64,000 nucleotides of DNA from Choricystis sp. odSpoLacu1. Lineage: Eukaryota > Chlorophyta > Trebouxiophyceae. This document shows, piece by piece, positions 1 through 9,963 of the stretch. The notes under the pieces are model-generated. The model saw only the letters and a program-made list of their open reading frames with translations, did not search any database and was not told the origin of the DNA. A program made the translations under genes and the position numbers. The first letter of the stretch is position 1; every line of letters starts with the position of its first letter. The stretch is from the NCBI GenBank assembly GCA_958009055.1, contig OY253649.1:806001-870000 (forward strand), in the 5' to 3' direction.

Positions 1-161
1 GCCGCGCGCGCGGCCGCGCTGAAACCGCGCGCCGCGGCGGGCGGGCCGCGCCGCGCGGGGGAGGCGCCACCATCGGCGGTCGTCGTGAGGCGCAGGCAGT
101 AGAGTGTGTGTGTGTTTTAGAGATCTGTTTTTGTAGAGTTTCGAGTGTCTAGATCATCATT

Positions 162-2145
162 TCATTCCGTTTTTCTCCGCCTCAACGCCACGACCCGCCC
201 CAGCGCGTCGCGCTCGCCACGCCACGCCACCGCGGCTGCCCCCACCGCCGCCACGCCCGACACCGCCACGTGCGCGCCCGCCGCCCTCCAGAAAAGGGGG
301 GCGCCGGCGCCACAGCGGGCGCCCAGGAAGGCTCGGTCGGAGACAGCGGCGACGGCCGACGCTGCTGCCAGCGCGCACAGTGTGCTGGGAGCAGGCAACG
401 CGTCCTTTGCAGCCGGCGCATCCTTCCCCAGCAGCCTCCTGACAGCGCCCAGGGACCACCCGATGCGGAGCACCATGGCCACCGCGTCGGCGGCGACGAG
501 GCCGGGCGCGCCCGAGGCACGCGCACCGACCGCCGCGGCCGCCGCGCCCGCCGCTGCGATCGCGCACAGCGCGCCGTTGCCGGCCGCCAGCTCTGCGGGG
601 CCGCCACGCGCATGCACAAAGGCTTCCAAGACGCCGTTGGCGGCCAGCAGGGCGGTGTAGGCGGCGTAGGCGGCGAGGGCGGAGGGGGCGGCGGTGTCGC
701 ACGCCCAGCGATCGCCGTACGCGCCGCGGACGAAAGCAAACGCGAGCGGGGGGCCCAACGCTGCGCCCGCCACGCCCACCAGCGTCACCGCCCGCGTCAG
801 TAGGGCCAGCAGGGCGCCCGCGTCGGCGGGGGGGCAGCGCCGGGCAAACGTGAGAAACGCGGCTTCCTCGATCGGGGCAAAGAGGGTGCGCACCGCGAGC
901 GACGCCACGTTGGCTGCCAGGCCGTACTCTCCCTGCGCCCCCGCGCTGGCCGTCGCCGCCAGCACAGCTTTGGAGCCTTCAGCCAGCACCAGCTTCTCCC
1001 CTGCTTGCACGGTGAAGCCGGCGACAAGGGCCAGGGTGGTGCGGTCGAGGAGGGGGGGCGTGGCGGCCGTGGTCGCGCGGCGGCGGGGGGACCGGCGCGT
1101 GCGCCGGGTGGCGGCCGCGGCGCGCGCGTCGGGCGCAAACTCGGCGACGTGGGCGAGGAGCCAGGTGAGGGCGTAGGCGAGCTGTGTGTGGAGAGGAGGG
1201 GGTGAATGAGAGGAAGAAGACGAGTAAAAACCCTTCCCTCCTTCCCTTCCTCCCCCCCACACACCTGGGCCACCGACAACGCGACGCCAGCATCCCACCC
1301 TCCCCTCGCCAGCAACACCAGCCCCACCACGCCCCGCACCAGGGTGCCGCCCGCTTCCCCGATCACCCGTGGCCGCAGGCGGCCACGTGCCGCAGCCAGG
1401 CAAAACAACGGCTCCGCCGCCACCTCGACCAGGGCAGCCGCGATCTGCAGGGCCAGGGCGGTGGCTCGGGAGGATCCCGGGGCCACGCCGCGTCCCGCGA
1501 TCCAGGCGACGAGGGCGGCCAGGGGGAGCGCGGCGGCCGGGGCGAGCGCGCCCGTCGCGAGCAGCGCGCGCGCGGGGGCGGCCGCCCCCCCCGTGATGCA
1601 GCCGCGGCGCACGCCTTCGCGGGCCAGCAGCAGGATGGTGGTGTTGATGAGGTGGAACTGGACGGCGGCGACCTGTGGGGTGTGTGGTGGGGGAGAAAAA
1701 AAAAAGGGGGGGAGGGTTGAAAAAAACAAAACACCACTGCTTTTTGACAACCAACCCACACAATTCCCCCCCCCCCCCCCCTCTCACACTCACTCCGTAC
1801 GCGTCTGCAGTCAGCATGCGCGTGGTGACCAGGTTGAGGGCAAACGTGACGGCGCGGGTGGCGACTTGGGAGGCTGTAGGGGAGGGGAGGGGAGGGGGAG
1901 GTTAAATCGTTGTTTTTCTCTCTCCCTGCATCCGAGACCGGCGTTCTGACAGCAGCCAGACCGATGGCTCCATCGACACTAACCACGGCGGGAGGTGTGT
2001 CGAGGCTTTGGGGATGGGACACAACACCGCCCGATGAAAACGCAGGCAAGCGTGCTCCACCTGCCCACGACTCACCAACCAGCCACTTCAGCCCGGTGGC
2101 CAGCACGTCCGCGCCACCGGGCGCGGGCGGCGGCTTGGCCGGCAT
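162..2145 (-). CDS. RFT1: RFT1-like ER glycolipid translocation protein
   Basis: Four-exon gene read from ATG at 2145: exons 2145-2076, 1873-1794, 1672-1265 and 1181-162, all with GTGAG/GTGTG donors and CAG/TAG acceptors in matching phase, giving 525 residues, close to the usual length of about 540. It is a polytopic membrane protein. Family-typical stretches seen are INTTILLLAREG (exon 3), FTVQAGEKLVL and LFAPIEEAAFL (exon 4). The RFT1 family is needed for the flipped Man5GlcNAc2-PP-dolichol pool in ER N-glycosylation; whether it is itself the flippase is disputed. It is divergent from the ribosomal protein gene at 2291 with 145 bp between start codons. The TGA at 162 falls in the first 200 bases of the window. 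Family assignment is strong; exact exon edges are my reading. Confidence 0.85.
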
Positions 2146-2290
2146 TGCTTTTTGAGGTCGCGGGGTTTTGAAATGGGGTGCGAGCTGTGTCGAGGTGTGT
2201 GTTCGCTCGCTCGCCCGACAGTCTGCTTCACTCTCGCTTTCGGCTCCTCTCGCCTCCCCCTCGCCGCCTCCCCCTCTTCCACAACCAATC
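2146..2290. promoter_or_regulatory. Divergent promoter, RFT1 / RPS16
   Basis: These 145 bp separate two opposed start codons, so both promoters must lie here or overlap the genes. A CCAAT box-like CCAATC sits 6 bp before the RPS16 ATG. No TATA box is evident. Confidence 0.5.
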
Positions 2291-3300
2291 ATGGAGGTGC
2301 GCACACGCGCTGGTCTCGCCCGCTTCCTTTGCCGTCGCTCCAGCGCCAGCCCGCGTGGAATGGGGGGTGCGGACGACCCCTGCCCGAACGCGGTCGGCGG
2401 CCCCGACCTCCCTCTCGCGCCCAACACTCACGCCCTCCCCCTCTCCCCTCCTCCTCCCCCCCGCACACAGTCGGTGCAGACCTTTGGTCGCAAGGTGCGT
2501 TGCAGTGAGATGGATTTGGAGGCCTGGCCTGGGAAACGCAAACAAATTCACGGCCACCACCGCCCGAGTAGCCCGGCCGCCGCCGATCGCACGCCCCCTC
2601 CGTGCCGCCCCTCCCTCACCCCTCCTCCCTCCTCCCCTCCCTCCCCTCCCCCCCCCAGAAAACCGCGGTCGCGGTCGCCCACGTCAAGCGCGGCAGCGGC
2701 CTGCTGAAGCTGAACGGTGAGTGGTGTTGCGGCGCGAGAGATCGCGGGGCGCGAGGCGTGCTGCCGAGTGCCGCCCGCCATCGCGCCCCCCCCCCCGCGC
2801 TCCACGCGCCCCCCTCCCTCCCTCCCCCCCACCTCCACGCGTTTGAACGGGCGTGCTCCTGAATGCGTGTGGCGACAAAGAAACGGGCGGACGCCGCTGC
2901 GACACGCACCCAAAACACGCGCGCCGACCCTCCCCCCCCCCTTTCCCTCTCCCCCCCTCCCCCAGGCGCCCCCATCGACCTCGTCCAGCCCGACGCTCTG
3001 CGTGCCAAGATCCAGGAGCCCGTCCTCCTGCTGGGCCCCTCCAAGTTTGGCCTCGTCGACATCCGCATCCGCGTGAAAGGGGGTGGCCACGTCGCGCAAG
3101 CCTACGCCATCCGCCAGGCCATCGCCAAAGGCATCGTCGCCTTCTACCAGAAGTATGTGGATGAAGCTGCCAAAGCGGAGGTCAAGGAAGCGCTGCTCGG
3201 GTACGACAGGACGCTGCTGGTCGCCGACCCGCGCCGCTGCGAGCCCAAGAAGTTTGGTGGGCACGGCGCGCGCGCCCGCTTCCAGAAGTCGTACCGCTGA
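2291..3300 (+). CDS. RPS16: 40S ribosomal protein uS9 (RPS16)
   Basis: Four exons: 2291-2296 (only Met-Glu), 2471-2494 (SVQTFGRK), 2659-2716 and 2966-3300. Phases agree and give 140 residues, against about 146 in animals. The sequence carries the hallmark stretches VFGRK-like [67 protein letters not shown] and the C-terminal ARFQKSYR tail that reaches the decoding centre in the small subunit. It acts in cytosolic translation. The extremely short first two exons are typical of ribosomal protein genes; the first exon is inferred from the ATGGAG|GTGCGC context. Transcription starts opposite RFT1. Confidence 0.95.
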
Positions 3301-3504
3301 GGAGTGGTGGTGTGTGCGGCTGCGTGTTTTTTTTTCTTTCTTTTCAAACTCAGACGGGAGGCGGGTGTGTCTTGGCGCGTTGGTGTGCCCCTCGTCACCT
3401 CGTCCTCTCTTTTTTTGTGGTGTCAAAACCCCCCCACTGATTCGCGTGCTTCTTTCTCATGGTCTCCCTCTCTCTCTCTCAAACTTGATCAATCAGCCAG
3501 TGTG

Positions 3505-3507
<3 letters not shown>

Positions 3508-3537
<30 letters not shown>
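3508..3537. repeat. (GT)n microsatellite
   Basis: About 15 GT units lie between the convergent RPS16 and mTERF genes, roughly 50 bp beyond the mTERF stop. Followed by TTACAC, which on the minus strand supplies a TGTAA, the usual chlorophyte polyadenylation signal. Confidence 0.9.
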
Positions 3538-3540
<3 letters not shown>

Positions 3541-3586
3541 ACAGGAGGTCAAAAGTGTCGGAGAAAACAAAACAACAAAAAACATT

Positions 3587-4898
3587 TCACGCCACCGCAG
3601 CCACCACCACCTCCTTCACCTCCTCCACCCGCGCCGCCTCCCCCGCCACCCACGCATCCCGCCACTGCGTCCACTCGTCCAGCTCCAGGCGCCCCACCTT
3701 GTCCGCAAACATGGCGTCGCTCCAGGTGAGGTAGGAGGCTGGAGGGGCTCTGCTGCTTTTCGCACTCGCACGCGCGCGCCGCGCCGCGTCAATGAACGCG
3801 ACCCTCGGCCTCAACCGTTTCTCCAACGATAGCGTCAGCAGGGCGGGGCACGCCGCCACCGTGGCCGCGTCGGCGGCCAGGGAGGAGGCGGCGAGGAAGG
3901 CACACTTTGGGCGCAGGTTGGAAACCACGTCCAACGACAGCAGGGCGGGGGCGCGGGCCAGGACGTCGCCCAGGGCAGGTGGCACCAACCCCACCTCTTC
4001 GCGCAGAAAGGACACGCGGGCGTGCATGGAGGCAGGGGCGTATTGAAGGAGGGCGGGGTGGGTGGCGACCGCCCTTGCCAGTTGAGCCCGCGTCAGTCCG
4101 CCTCCCTCCACGTGGGTCAGGTAAGCGACTCGCTCCTCGATGGCGGCGTCGGAGGCGAGAAGGAGATTTGGGGAGCGGGTGACGACGCGGGCGACGTCGG
4201 CGGGAGCGAGGCCGACACGCGTGCGCAGCGCAGCAACCCTCGGCATGATGGCCCCCTTAAGCGACGCGGACGACAGGACGGCAGGGGCGCGCAGGGCGAC
4301 CCGCTTCAGCGACTCGGGGTCGGTGAGGCCGACGCGGCGCAGGTAGGTGAGGCGCGGCGCGAGCGCGGTTGTCGAGTCGGCATCCAGTGCACGCGGCCAC
4401 TTGACGAGTAGTGCCTCCAATTCCACCCGGCTCAACTCCAGCTCGGTCGTCAAATACCCTAGCCTTGCGGCCAGCGTCGCGGGCGGGATGCGGGAGAAGG
4501 CGGCGCACGCGGCGCACACTCGTGCCGCGGTGGTGGGGGAGACACCCGCCGTCTCAAGCACGGCGGCGTGCTCGGGGGCAAGAGGCACCTTTCGCCTGCG
4601 CACGGGGGCGGTGCGTTTGACAGTGGTGGGTGCCGGTGCCGCATCCACGGGAGGCGGGGGCGAGGCGCCGGGCGCGCGGCGTGCAAACCCGCGGCGCGGC
4701 GCGCGCGCGGGCGCGCCGCGCGGGCGGCGCCTCTTTTTTGGCCGGCGCCGGCGCTGGCGCCGGGGGCGGCGTCGGCACACTCCCTCCCGGCTCGGGCGGC
4801 GACGGCGCCGGCCGCGCCAGCCGCGGCCGCCCAAACGGGCGCGGCCGTGGCGGGCGCCGCACCGGGCCGCCGCCGACAGCGCGCGCGGGGGGCAGCAT
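3587..4898 (-). CDS. mTERF-domain organellar protein
   Basis: The open frame from about 4690 down to TGA at 3587 encodes repeated roughly 33-residue helical units with the mTERF pattern, for example LTYLRRVGLTDPESLKRVAL, YAPASMHARVSFLREEVGL and LRPKCAFLAASSLAADAAT. The mTERF family binds nucleic acid in mitochondria or plastids and affects organellar transcription, splicing or translation. There is no ATG in the mTERF frame; the nearest one, at 4898, reads a Pro/Arg/Ala-rich leader suited to organelle targeting but in another frame, and the two frames would have to be joined in the GC-dinucleotide tract around 4700-4731. About 430 residues if joined. Only 32 bases separate this ATG from the stop of the upstream same-strand ORF, so a shared transcript or a fused gene is possible. 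Confidence 0.7.
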
Positions 4899-4930
4899 GG
4901 GAAGGCCTGGGCTTTCCTGCCCTTACCTTG

Positions 4931-5459
4931 TCACCTGGACCAACCAGGCGCGTCCCCCAGCCACGGCCGGTGCGAGTCGGGGACGATGGGGGGGGGCAGG
5001 TCGACGCGGAGGGCCGCGACGCGCGCGTCGACCGCGGCGCAGTGTGCCTCCAGAAACAGGGCCAGCGACTTGGGAGTCAGCCGCCCAGCCGCCAGAACTG
5101 CGTCAAACAGGGAAGCGACGACGGGGTCGGGGAGAGTGTGGAGGGTGGTGTAGCTGTGTGGGAGGGGAGGGGAAAGCGTCGGGGGTCCAGCCGTCGCGTG
5201 CAGCATTTGGTGTGTTCGCGCCCGTCTGTGCACCCTACCGCCGCGCCAGGGTCGTGCAGAGATGGTCGACACGCGTGCACATGCGCGCAATGTGCGGCGC
5301 CAGGCCAGGCGGGAGAGGCCACGTGTGCAGCGACGCTTGGGAATGGGGGGCGCAGCACTAGCCTCTCTCCCAGCTGTGCCCGCCCTGCACACACCTGTTG
5401 ACGTGGCGTGCAGCTACAGTGAGGGCTATGTCTTCCAGGCGTACCACACGCGCACGCAT
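4931..5459 (-). CDS. Small Rad7/LRR N-terminus-like protein
   Basis: Two exons in agreeing phase: 5459-5395 (ATG start, 21 codons plus AG) and 5153-4931 (TGA), giving 95 residues. Readable segments are RLEDIALTVAARHVNSYTTL, LPDPVVASLFDAVLAAG and RLTPKSLALFLEA. This layout resembles the region that precedes leucine-rich repeats in Rad7/Rhp7-type proteins, where a short helix block is followed by 'LTPETL.LFL'. No leucine-rich repeats follow, so the gene is either a short stand-alone protein or the first part of a larger one. Its stop is in the same frame as the mTERF ORF just downstream. Its function is not assigned; it diverges from the XLF-like gene by 115 bp. Confidence 0.45.
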
Positions 5460-5574
5460 AGGCGCGGGGGAGGGAGAGAGGCGCGGAGGGAAATGCCGCG
5501 CTGCGTGTGTGGGTTGTCGAGGAAAAAGGCGTTTCTTCACACAGCGCAAAAAAAAAAAAAAACAGGCGCCCGAC
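5460..5574. promoter_or_regulatory. Divergent promoter, Rad7-like ORF / XLF-like gene
   Basis: Only 115 bp between opposed ATGs; contains a 15-A run immediately before the XLF-like start. The spacing implies shared promoter elements. Confidence 0.45.
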
Positions 5575-6650
5575 ATGTCGGCCCTCCCCAACATCGACCT
5601 GCTGTGGACGGCCTCCCTGCCGTCTGACCTTGACGGTGGCGGGGGCGGCACCGCCCTGGCCGTGGTGCACGTGGAGGGGAGGGAAGCGTTCGACACGTAC
5701 CACATGTGAGAGAGAGGGACGGTGGGCGGGGGGGCGCTGGCCCGTTTTTTTCCTGGTCTCTGCTCTCCGTGGCCTGCTTCTGTGTCACGGGCGCGCACAG
5801 GCCGTGTGTCGGTGGAGACGCCGCCGACACGCGCACACACAACCTCAGTCGCTGGTGTGTTGTCCTGCGGTCGCTCACACCTTCCCACCCCCACCCCCAC
5901 CCACCCAGCTTCCTGTCCATCGTGCGCACCGACCTCACCCGCGCCTGGGCGGCCGACTTCACCCTGGAGGCGGTCGTCAAGTCGCTGCCCAACGCGGAGG
6001 AGGTGACTCGTGACGTCGCGCACTGGCTCGCCACCGCCACCACGCACGCCACCCTGCGCCCTGATGACGGCGGCGGCTTACGCCTGCTCCTGCCCCACCG
6101 CCCCCTGCCCACGGGCTGGCTGGCCCGGTACGAGCTGCCGCCGCGGCCGGGGGGGGCGGCCGCGCCCCTGCCCCCGGCCGACGTCGCCAGCCGAGTCGGC
6201 ACCGTGCTGACGCACGCGGCCCGCATGGTGAAAGACCGGGACGCCCTGCTGGTGGCACGGGACACCAGGATCGAGCTTCTGGAGGCGCGCGAGAGGGCGT
6301 TGGAGCGCGCACTAGCTCGCACGGGCGCCACGTCCCCCGCCGCCGCCGCCCGCGCGCGGTCGGGCGACGGCGGAGGGATGGCTGCGGCTGCCGCGGCGCA
6401 CGCATCCCAGCTGCTGCTGTCGCCGCCGTCTGGGAGCCAGGGAGTGGGCAACAGAGGCGTGTCGCAGGCGGCTGCGGTCGCCAGACTGGCCTCCCAGGCG
6501 GGTGGCCCTCCCGCTGCCACCGAAACAGGAAGCCTGGCGCCACCACCCCTCCCTGCGCGGCCGGGAGTGCAGGTGGTGACGCGGAAGCGGGGGGTGGGGG
6601 CGCCAACCGCCGCGCGCGGTGGGGCGACGCGGGCGCGGGGGGCGGGATAG
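5575..6650 (+). CDS. XLF/NHEJ1-like (XRCC4 superfamily) protein
   Basis: Two exons, 5575-5705 and 5909-6650 (TAG), joined AT|C in phase, 290 residues; human XLF is 299. The first 120 residues form a plausible beta-rich head (LWTASLPSDLDG, ALAVVHVEGREAFDTYH, FLSIVRTDLTRAWAADF). Then comes ADVASRVGTVLTHAARMVKD followed by RDALLVARDTRIELLEARE, the head-to-coiled-coil transition typical of XLF, where a helix is followed by 'KD.EI..Y'. The C-terminus is low-complexity and basic (residues RKRG near the end), like the Ku-binding tail of XLF. XLF bridges Ku and XRCC4-ligase IV in non-homologous end joining in the nucleus. Sequence identity in this superfamily is low, so another XRCC4-fold protein is possible. 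Confidence 0.5.
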
Positions 6651-6924
6651 AGGAGGGGCGGAGGAAGAGTTCTGTATTGCTTTTTTTTAGTTTGTGTGCT
6701 GTGTGTGTGTGTGCGTGGGTGTGGAGCCTCGCCCCCCTGGGCACACGAGCTTTGTTCAAAAATGGCGCTGACCGCGTATCGAGAAAAATCAGTGAAGATA
6801 CAAAAGCGTTCCCTAGGTGGTACGGGAGAAGTGAGCGACGCCACACTTCGCGCGAGTTTTTTTTTTCCGGCGTCCGTCCGGGCGCGTCCCTCCCACGAGG
6901 GCGCACCCCGCCGCTCTGCCCGCC

Positions 6925-9368
6925 ATGGGAGCTGCCGTGTCTCGCCCGAGACGCGACGCGGCCAGCGGCGACGACGGCGGCAAGGTAAGGCTGGTGGGCG
7001 GCACGCGGCTGCACATTTTGGGTGGGCGCCTGCCCTACTCCTCGCCTGCCATCTATCGTTGGGGCCTGTTTTCGAAGCAGTGCCAACGCGTCGCTCTCTG
7101 CCAAACATGGCGGACACGCAGGAGGGAGGGAGGAGGCGGGGAGGGGGGCAGAGGCAGCGCGTGCAGTGCTGTATGCGCGCGCGCAGACACGACGGTGCTC
7201 GCGCCCACGCGCCTTCGCTTGGCTCACTTCTTGCCCTTTCGCCGCCGCCCCACCCCACACCCACACCACCAGCCGGGCCCCACGCCCACCTCCACGACCG
7301 CCGGGCATGCCTCCTCCCCGAAACCAGGGCCCAGGCCGTCGCCCGCGCGCCCGCCGCGCGCGCCGACGCCCGCGCCGGCCGACGACGACGCGGACGTGAG
7401 CCACCTCCTCGCCCTGGCCGCCGCCCTGCTGCGCGCGCCGGCGGCTCTGGTGACGACGGATGATGGTCCGTCGGCCTCGCCTCGAGTCGTGGCCGCGCGC
7501 ACGCCGGCGGGAGACGACGCAGCGGCGCTGTTCACCTGGCTCGCGGCCCCCGCCTCGGCACCGCCTCTGGCGGCCGCCACCGCCGCAGCCGGCGTCCTCA
7601 TCGTGCCCGATGTGACTGCCAATGCCGTCTGGCGCGCCGCCGCCCCGCCCCGCGTGCGGTTTGTGGCGGCAGCGCCGCTCGCGCCAGGCAGCCCCGCGCG
7701 CCCGACCACCCCCCCTCTAGGCGCGCTCATAGTCGCAGGCCCGACCCCCCACATCCTGTCATCCGGCCAGGCCGCCTCCCTGGCCGCCCTCGCCTCCCGG
7801 GCAGCGCGGTCGGTGGCGGCCGCGCGCGCGCGGCCGCGCGCGTGCGCGCGCGCGCGGCGCGGCGCTCGTGGCCACCGCCTCCGCCACGCAGGCGGAGGCG
7901 GTGGCTCACCATCACCGTGAGGCCGGGTGGAGAGTGGATCATCGACCGGGTGGGCGGGGCGCCACCGCCCGCGCTGGCACGAGTCGCGCGGGGGTCTCTT
8001 TTTTGGGCCACCTTTGCTCCCGTCGTCCCCCTCGGCGCCGGCGTGGACGCGGCAGCAACCGCAGGCGAACCCTTCACCCTGCGCGGTCTGACGGTGGCCA
8101 CTGGCGGCAGCATCGGCAGCGACGCCTCGGACTCGGGCTCAATGTGCCGTTCGGCCGCGTCCACCCCCCCCGCCTCGTCCTCCGCGCGCCGCCACGGCGT
8201 CTTCACCGCCGCGTTCGATCCCCTGCCCTACTCCGATGAAAGCAATGAACGCGGCTCTGTCGGCGGCGGCAGTGAGGACGGAGGCAGCGTGGGCGGTGGT
8301 GGTGGTGGAAAACGGTACCGCGTCACGCTGCGCACAACCCACTCGGACGCGCCGCCGCGCGCGCGCACGGGCGCGCCCCCCGTCGCCGGCCTTGTGCTGG
8401 GGCCGTTGCTGGGGCGGGGGTCGTCCGCGCGCGTGTACAGGGGCAGCCTGAATGGAGCCCCCGTCGCGGTGAAGGTGTGCGGGCGGGGAAGCTCTCCCAC
8501 CCGCGCCGCGTGCTGCGCTGCCGCTGCCACCGACGCACCCTCCTGTTGCCCACCCCCCGAAGCCACCGCGGCCGCCGCGGTGCGGGGCCACCCCAACCTG
8601 GTGGCCTGCCTCGCCCATGCGCGCGGCGCAGGTGGCGAGCCGTGGCTCGTTCTGGAGCTGTGCAATGGTGGCGCGTTAGGGGAAGCGGCTGAACGTGGAC
8701 TCTTTTGTTCGCGCAGCGGCGGCGGCGCGCCGTCCCCCTCCCCCACCACCGACCACGCCGCCGTCGCCGCCCGCATGGCCGACGTGGCGGCCGGCCTGGC
8801 CGCACTGCACGCCGCCAGCATCGTTCATGGCGACCTGGCGGGCGGCAACGTGCTGCTGTGCTCGACGGCAGGGGGCGGCAGCGGCCACACCATGCCCACC
8901 TCCATCGCGCTGCACCCTGGCGCCGCCGCCCTGCCCGGCGCCTCCCCTGCCCGCGCCTACATCGCCAAATTGGCCGACTTTGGCCTGGCCAAGCGGGTGG
9001 ATGCGGTCGGTGAGCAGGGGCGCGCCTCCGCGCCCCACCCTCCCGGGACGATCACGCACCAACCCCCCGAACGCCTGGCCGGCGCCCCCCCCTCCCCCGC
9101 CGCCGACATCTACGGCCTGGGCGTGCTGGCCTGGACCGCGCTGACGGGTCAGCGGCCGTGGGCGGGGCTGGCGCCAGCGCAGGTGATGCACGCGGTCGGC
9201 TGCGACGGCCGCACCCTCCCTCCCCTCCCACACGACACCCCGTCCGAGCTAGCGTCCCTGGTGACGCGCTGCCTGGCCTCCGACCCAGCCGCCCGACCGT
9301 CTGCTGCGGCCGCGGTGGGCGCGTTTGCGACGCAGGCGAGCATGCTCGCTGAAGCTGTGTTGAGGTGA
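6925..9368 (+). CDS. Myristoylatable GAF-like / TKL protein kinase
   Basis: Exon 1 is 6925-6984 (MGAAVSRPRR..., a good N-myristoylation signal: Gly2, Ser6); exon 2 starts at 7273 and runs to TGA at 9366. The first part of exon 2 looks like a GAF-type sensor (GVLIVPDVTANAVWR, GALIVAGPTPHILSS). From about 7905 a different frame encodes a full kinase: glycine loop GRGSSARVYRG, Lys in VAVKV, catalytic loop HGDLAGGNVLL (HGD instead of HRD), DFGLAK, PPERL in place of APE, and DIYGLGVLAWTALTGQRPW. This is TKL-like Ser/Thr kinase architecture, probably at a membrane. The frame changes in 7815-7905, across a GC-dinucleotide tract and a perfect hairpin, so the join is unproven. Confidence 0.7.
7872..7904. 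repeat. Perfect 14-bp inverted repeat (hairpin)
   Basis: Arms 7872-7885 and 7891-7904 are exact reverse complements around a 5-base loop (ACGCA). The hairpin lies inside the kinase gene where the reading frame changes, next to a long GC-dinucleotide tract (7821-7863). Confidence 0.9.
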
Positions 9369-9963
9369 CAAAAAAAACTCGCCCTATCTTTTTTTTTGTT
9401 CTTGTTTCAACCCGCGCCCCTGCACGGCGCGTTCTTCACATTATCGTGATGCCCCCCCCCCCCCCCCCCCCCTTTTTGGCGGCAGCTCACTCTCATTTTT
9501 TCTCTGTCTTGGCCCAGAAAGAAAAAACAAGCGCAATCGCGCGCTCCCTCTTTTTATATGCAATCTTTTTGTGCGACCACGCGGCGAGCCCCCCCCTCCG
9601 CACTGGGCGGGGGGTGGAGGGGCTCAAACCGCTGGGCGCGCTCTCTTGCTGCGGCCTGTGCACAGGCCGCCCTGTGCACGCGTGTGCCTCTGCCTCTTGT
9701 ATTGCTCGTGCCACGAGACACGTCTTTGTGTTGTCTGTGTATGTGTGTTTTGATCAAAACAGCATCTTGGTTTTGTGAATGTGCTCGTGTTAGAAACCAG
9801 CCTCCTGTGAGGAGCGTGACGAACAATATCGTGTGTGGGTGGAACGAAACAGTTGCGGTCGTTTGTTTCAGTCCGACGTTTTCACACTGCGCACGTGGAA
9901 AGAGAGGGCGGCTGGCCTTAACCCGCCAACTCCCCCCCCCCCACACACACACAACAACACATC
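9369..9963. other. Intergenic region with 21-C run
   Basis: 595 bp between two same-strand genes. It holds a run of 21 C at 9452-9472 and a TTTTTATATG stretch near 9551 that could be a TATA-like element. No coding or RNA gene is evident. Confidence 0.5.

Noticed and set aside
1..60. GC-rich opening bases as a CpG island or separate gene
   Set aside because: Only 60 bases of alternating GC; too short to interpret at the window edge.
145..1949. Several long plus-strand ORFs opposite RFT1
   Set aside because: Arg/Ala/Pro-rich shadows of the minus-strand gene; no recognisable domain and no splice logic of their own.
4568..5401. Long plus-strand ORFs over the mTERF N-terminus and Rad7-like ORF
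   Set aside because: They contain only Arg/Ala/Gly-rich sequence, whereas the minus strand gives spliced frames with recognisable motifs.
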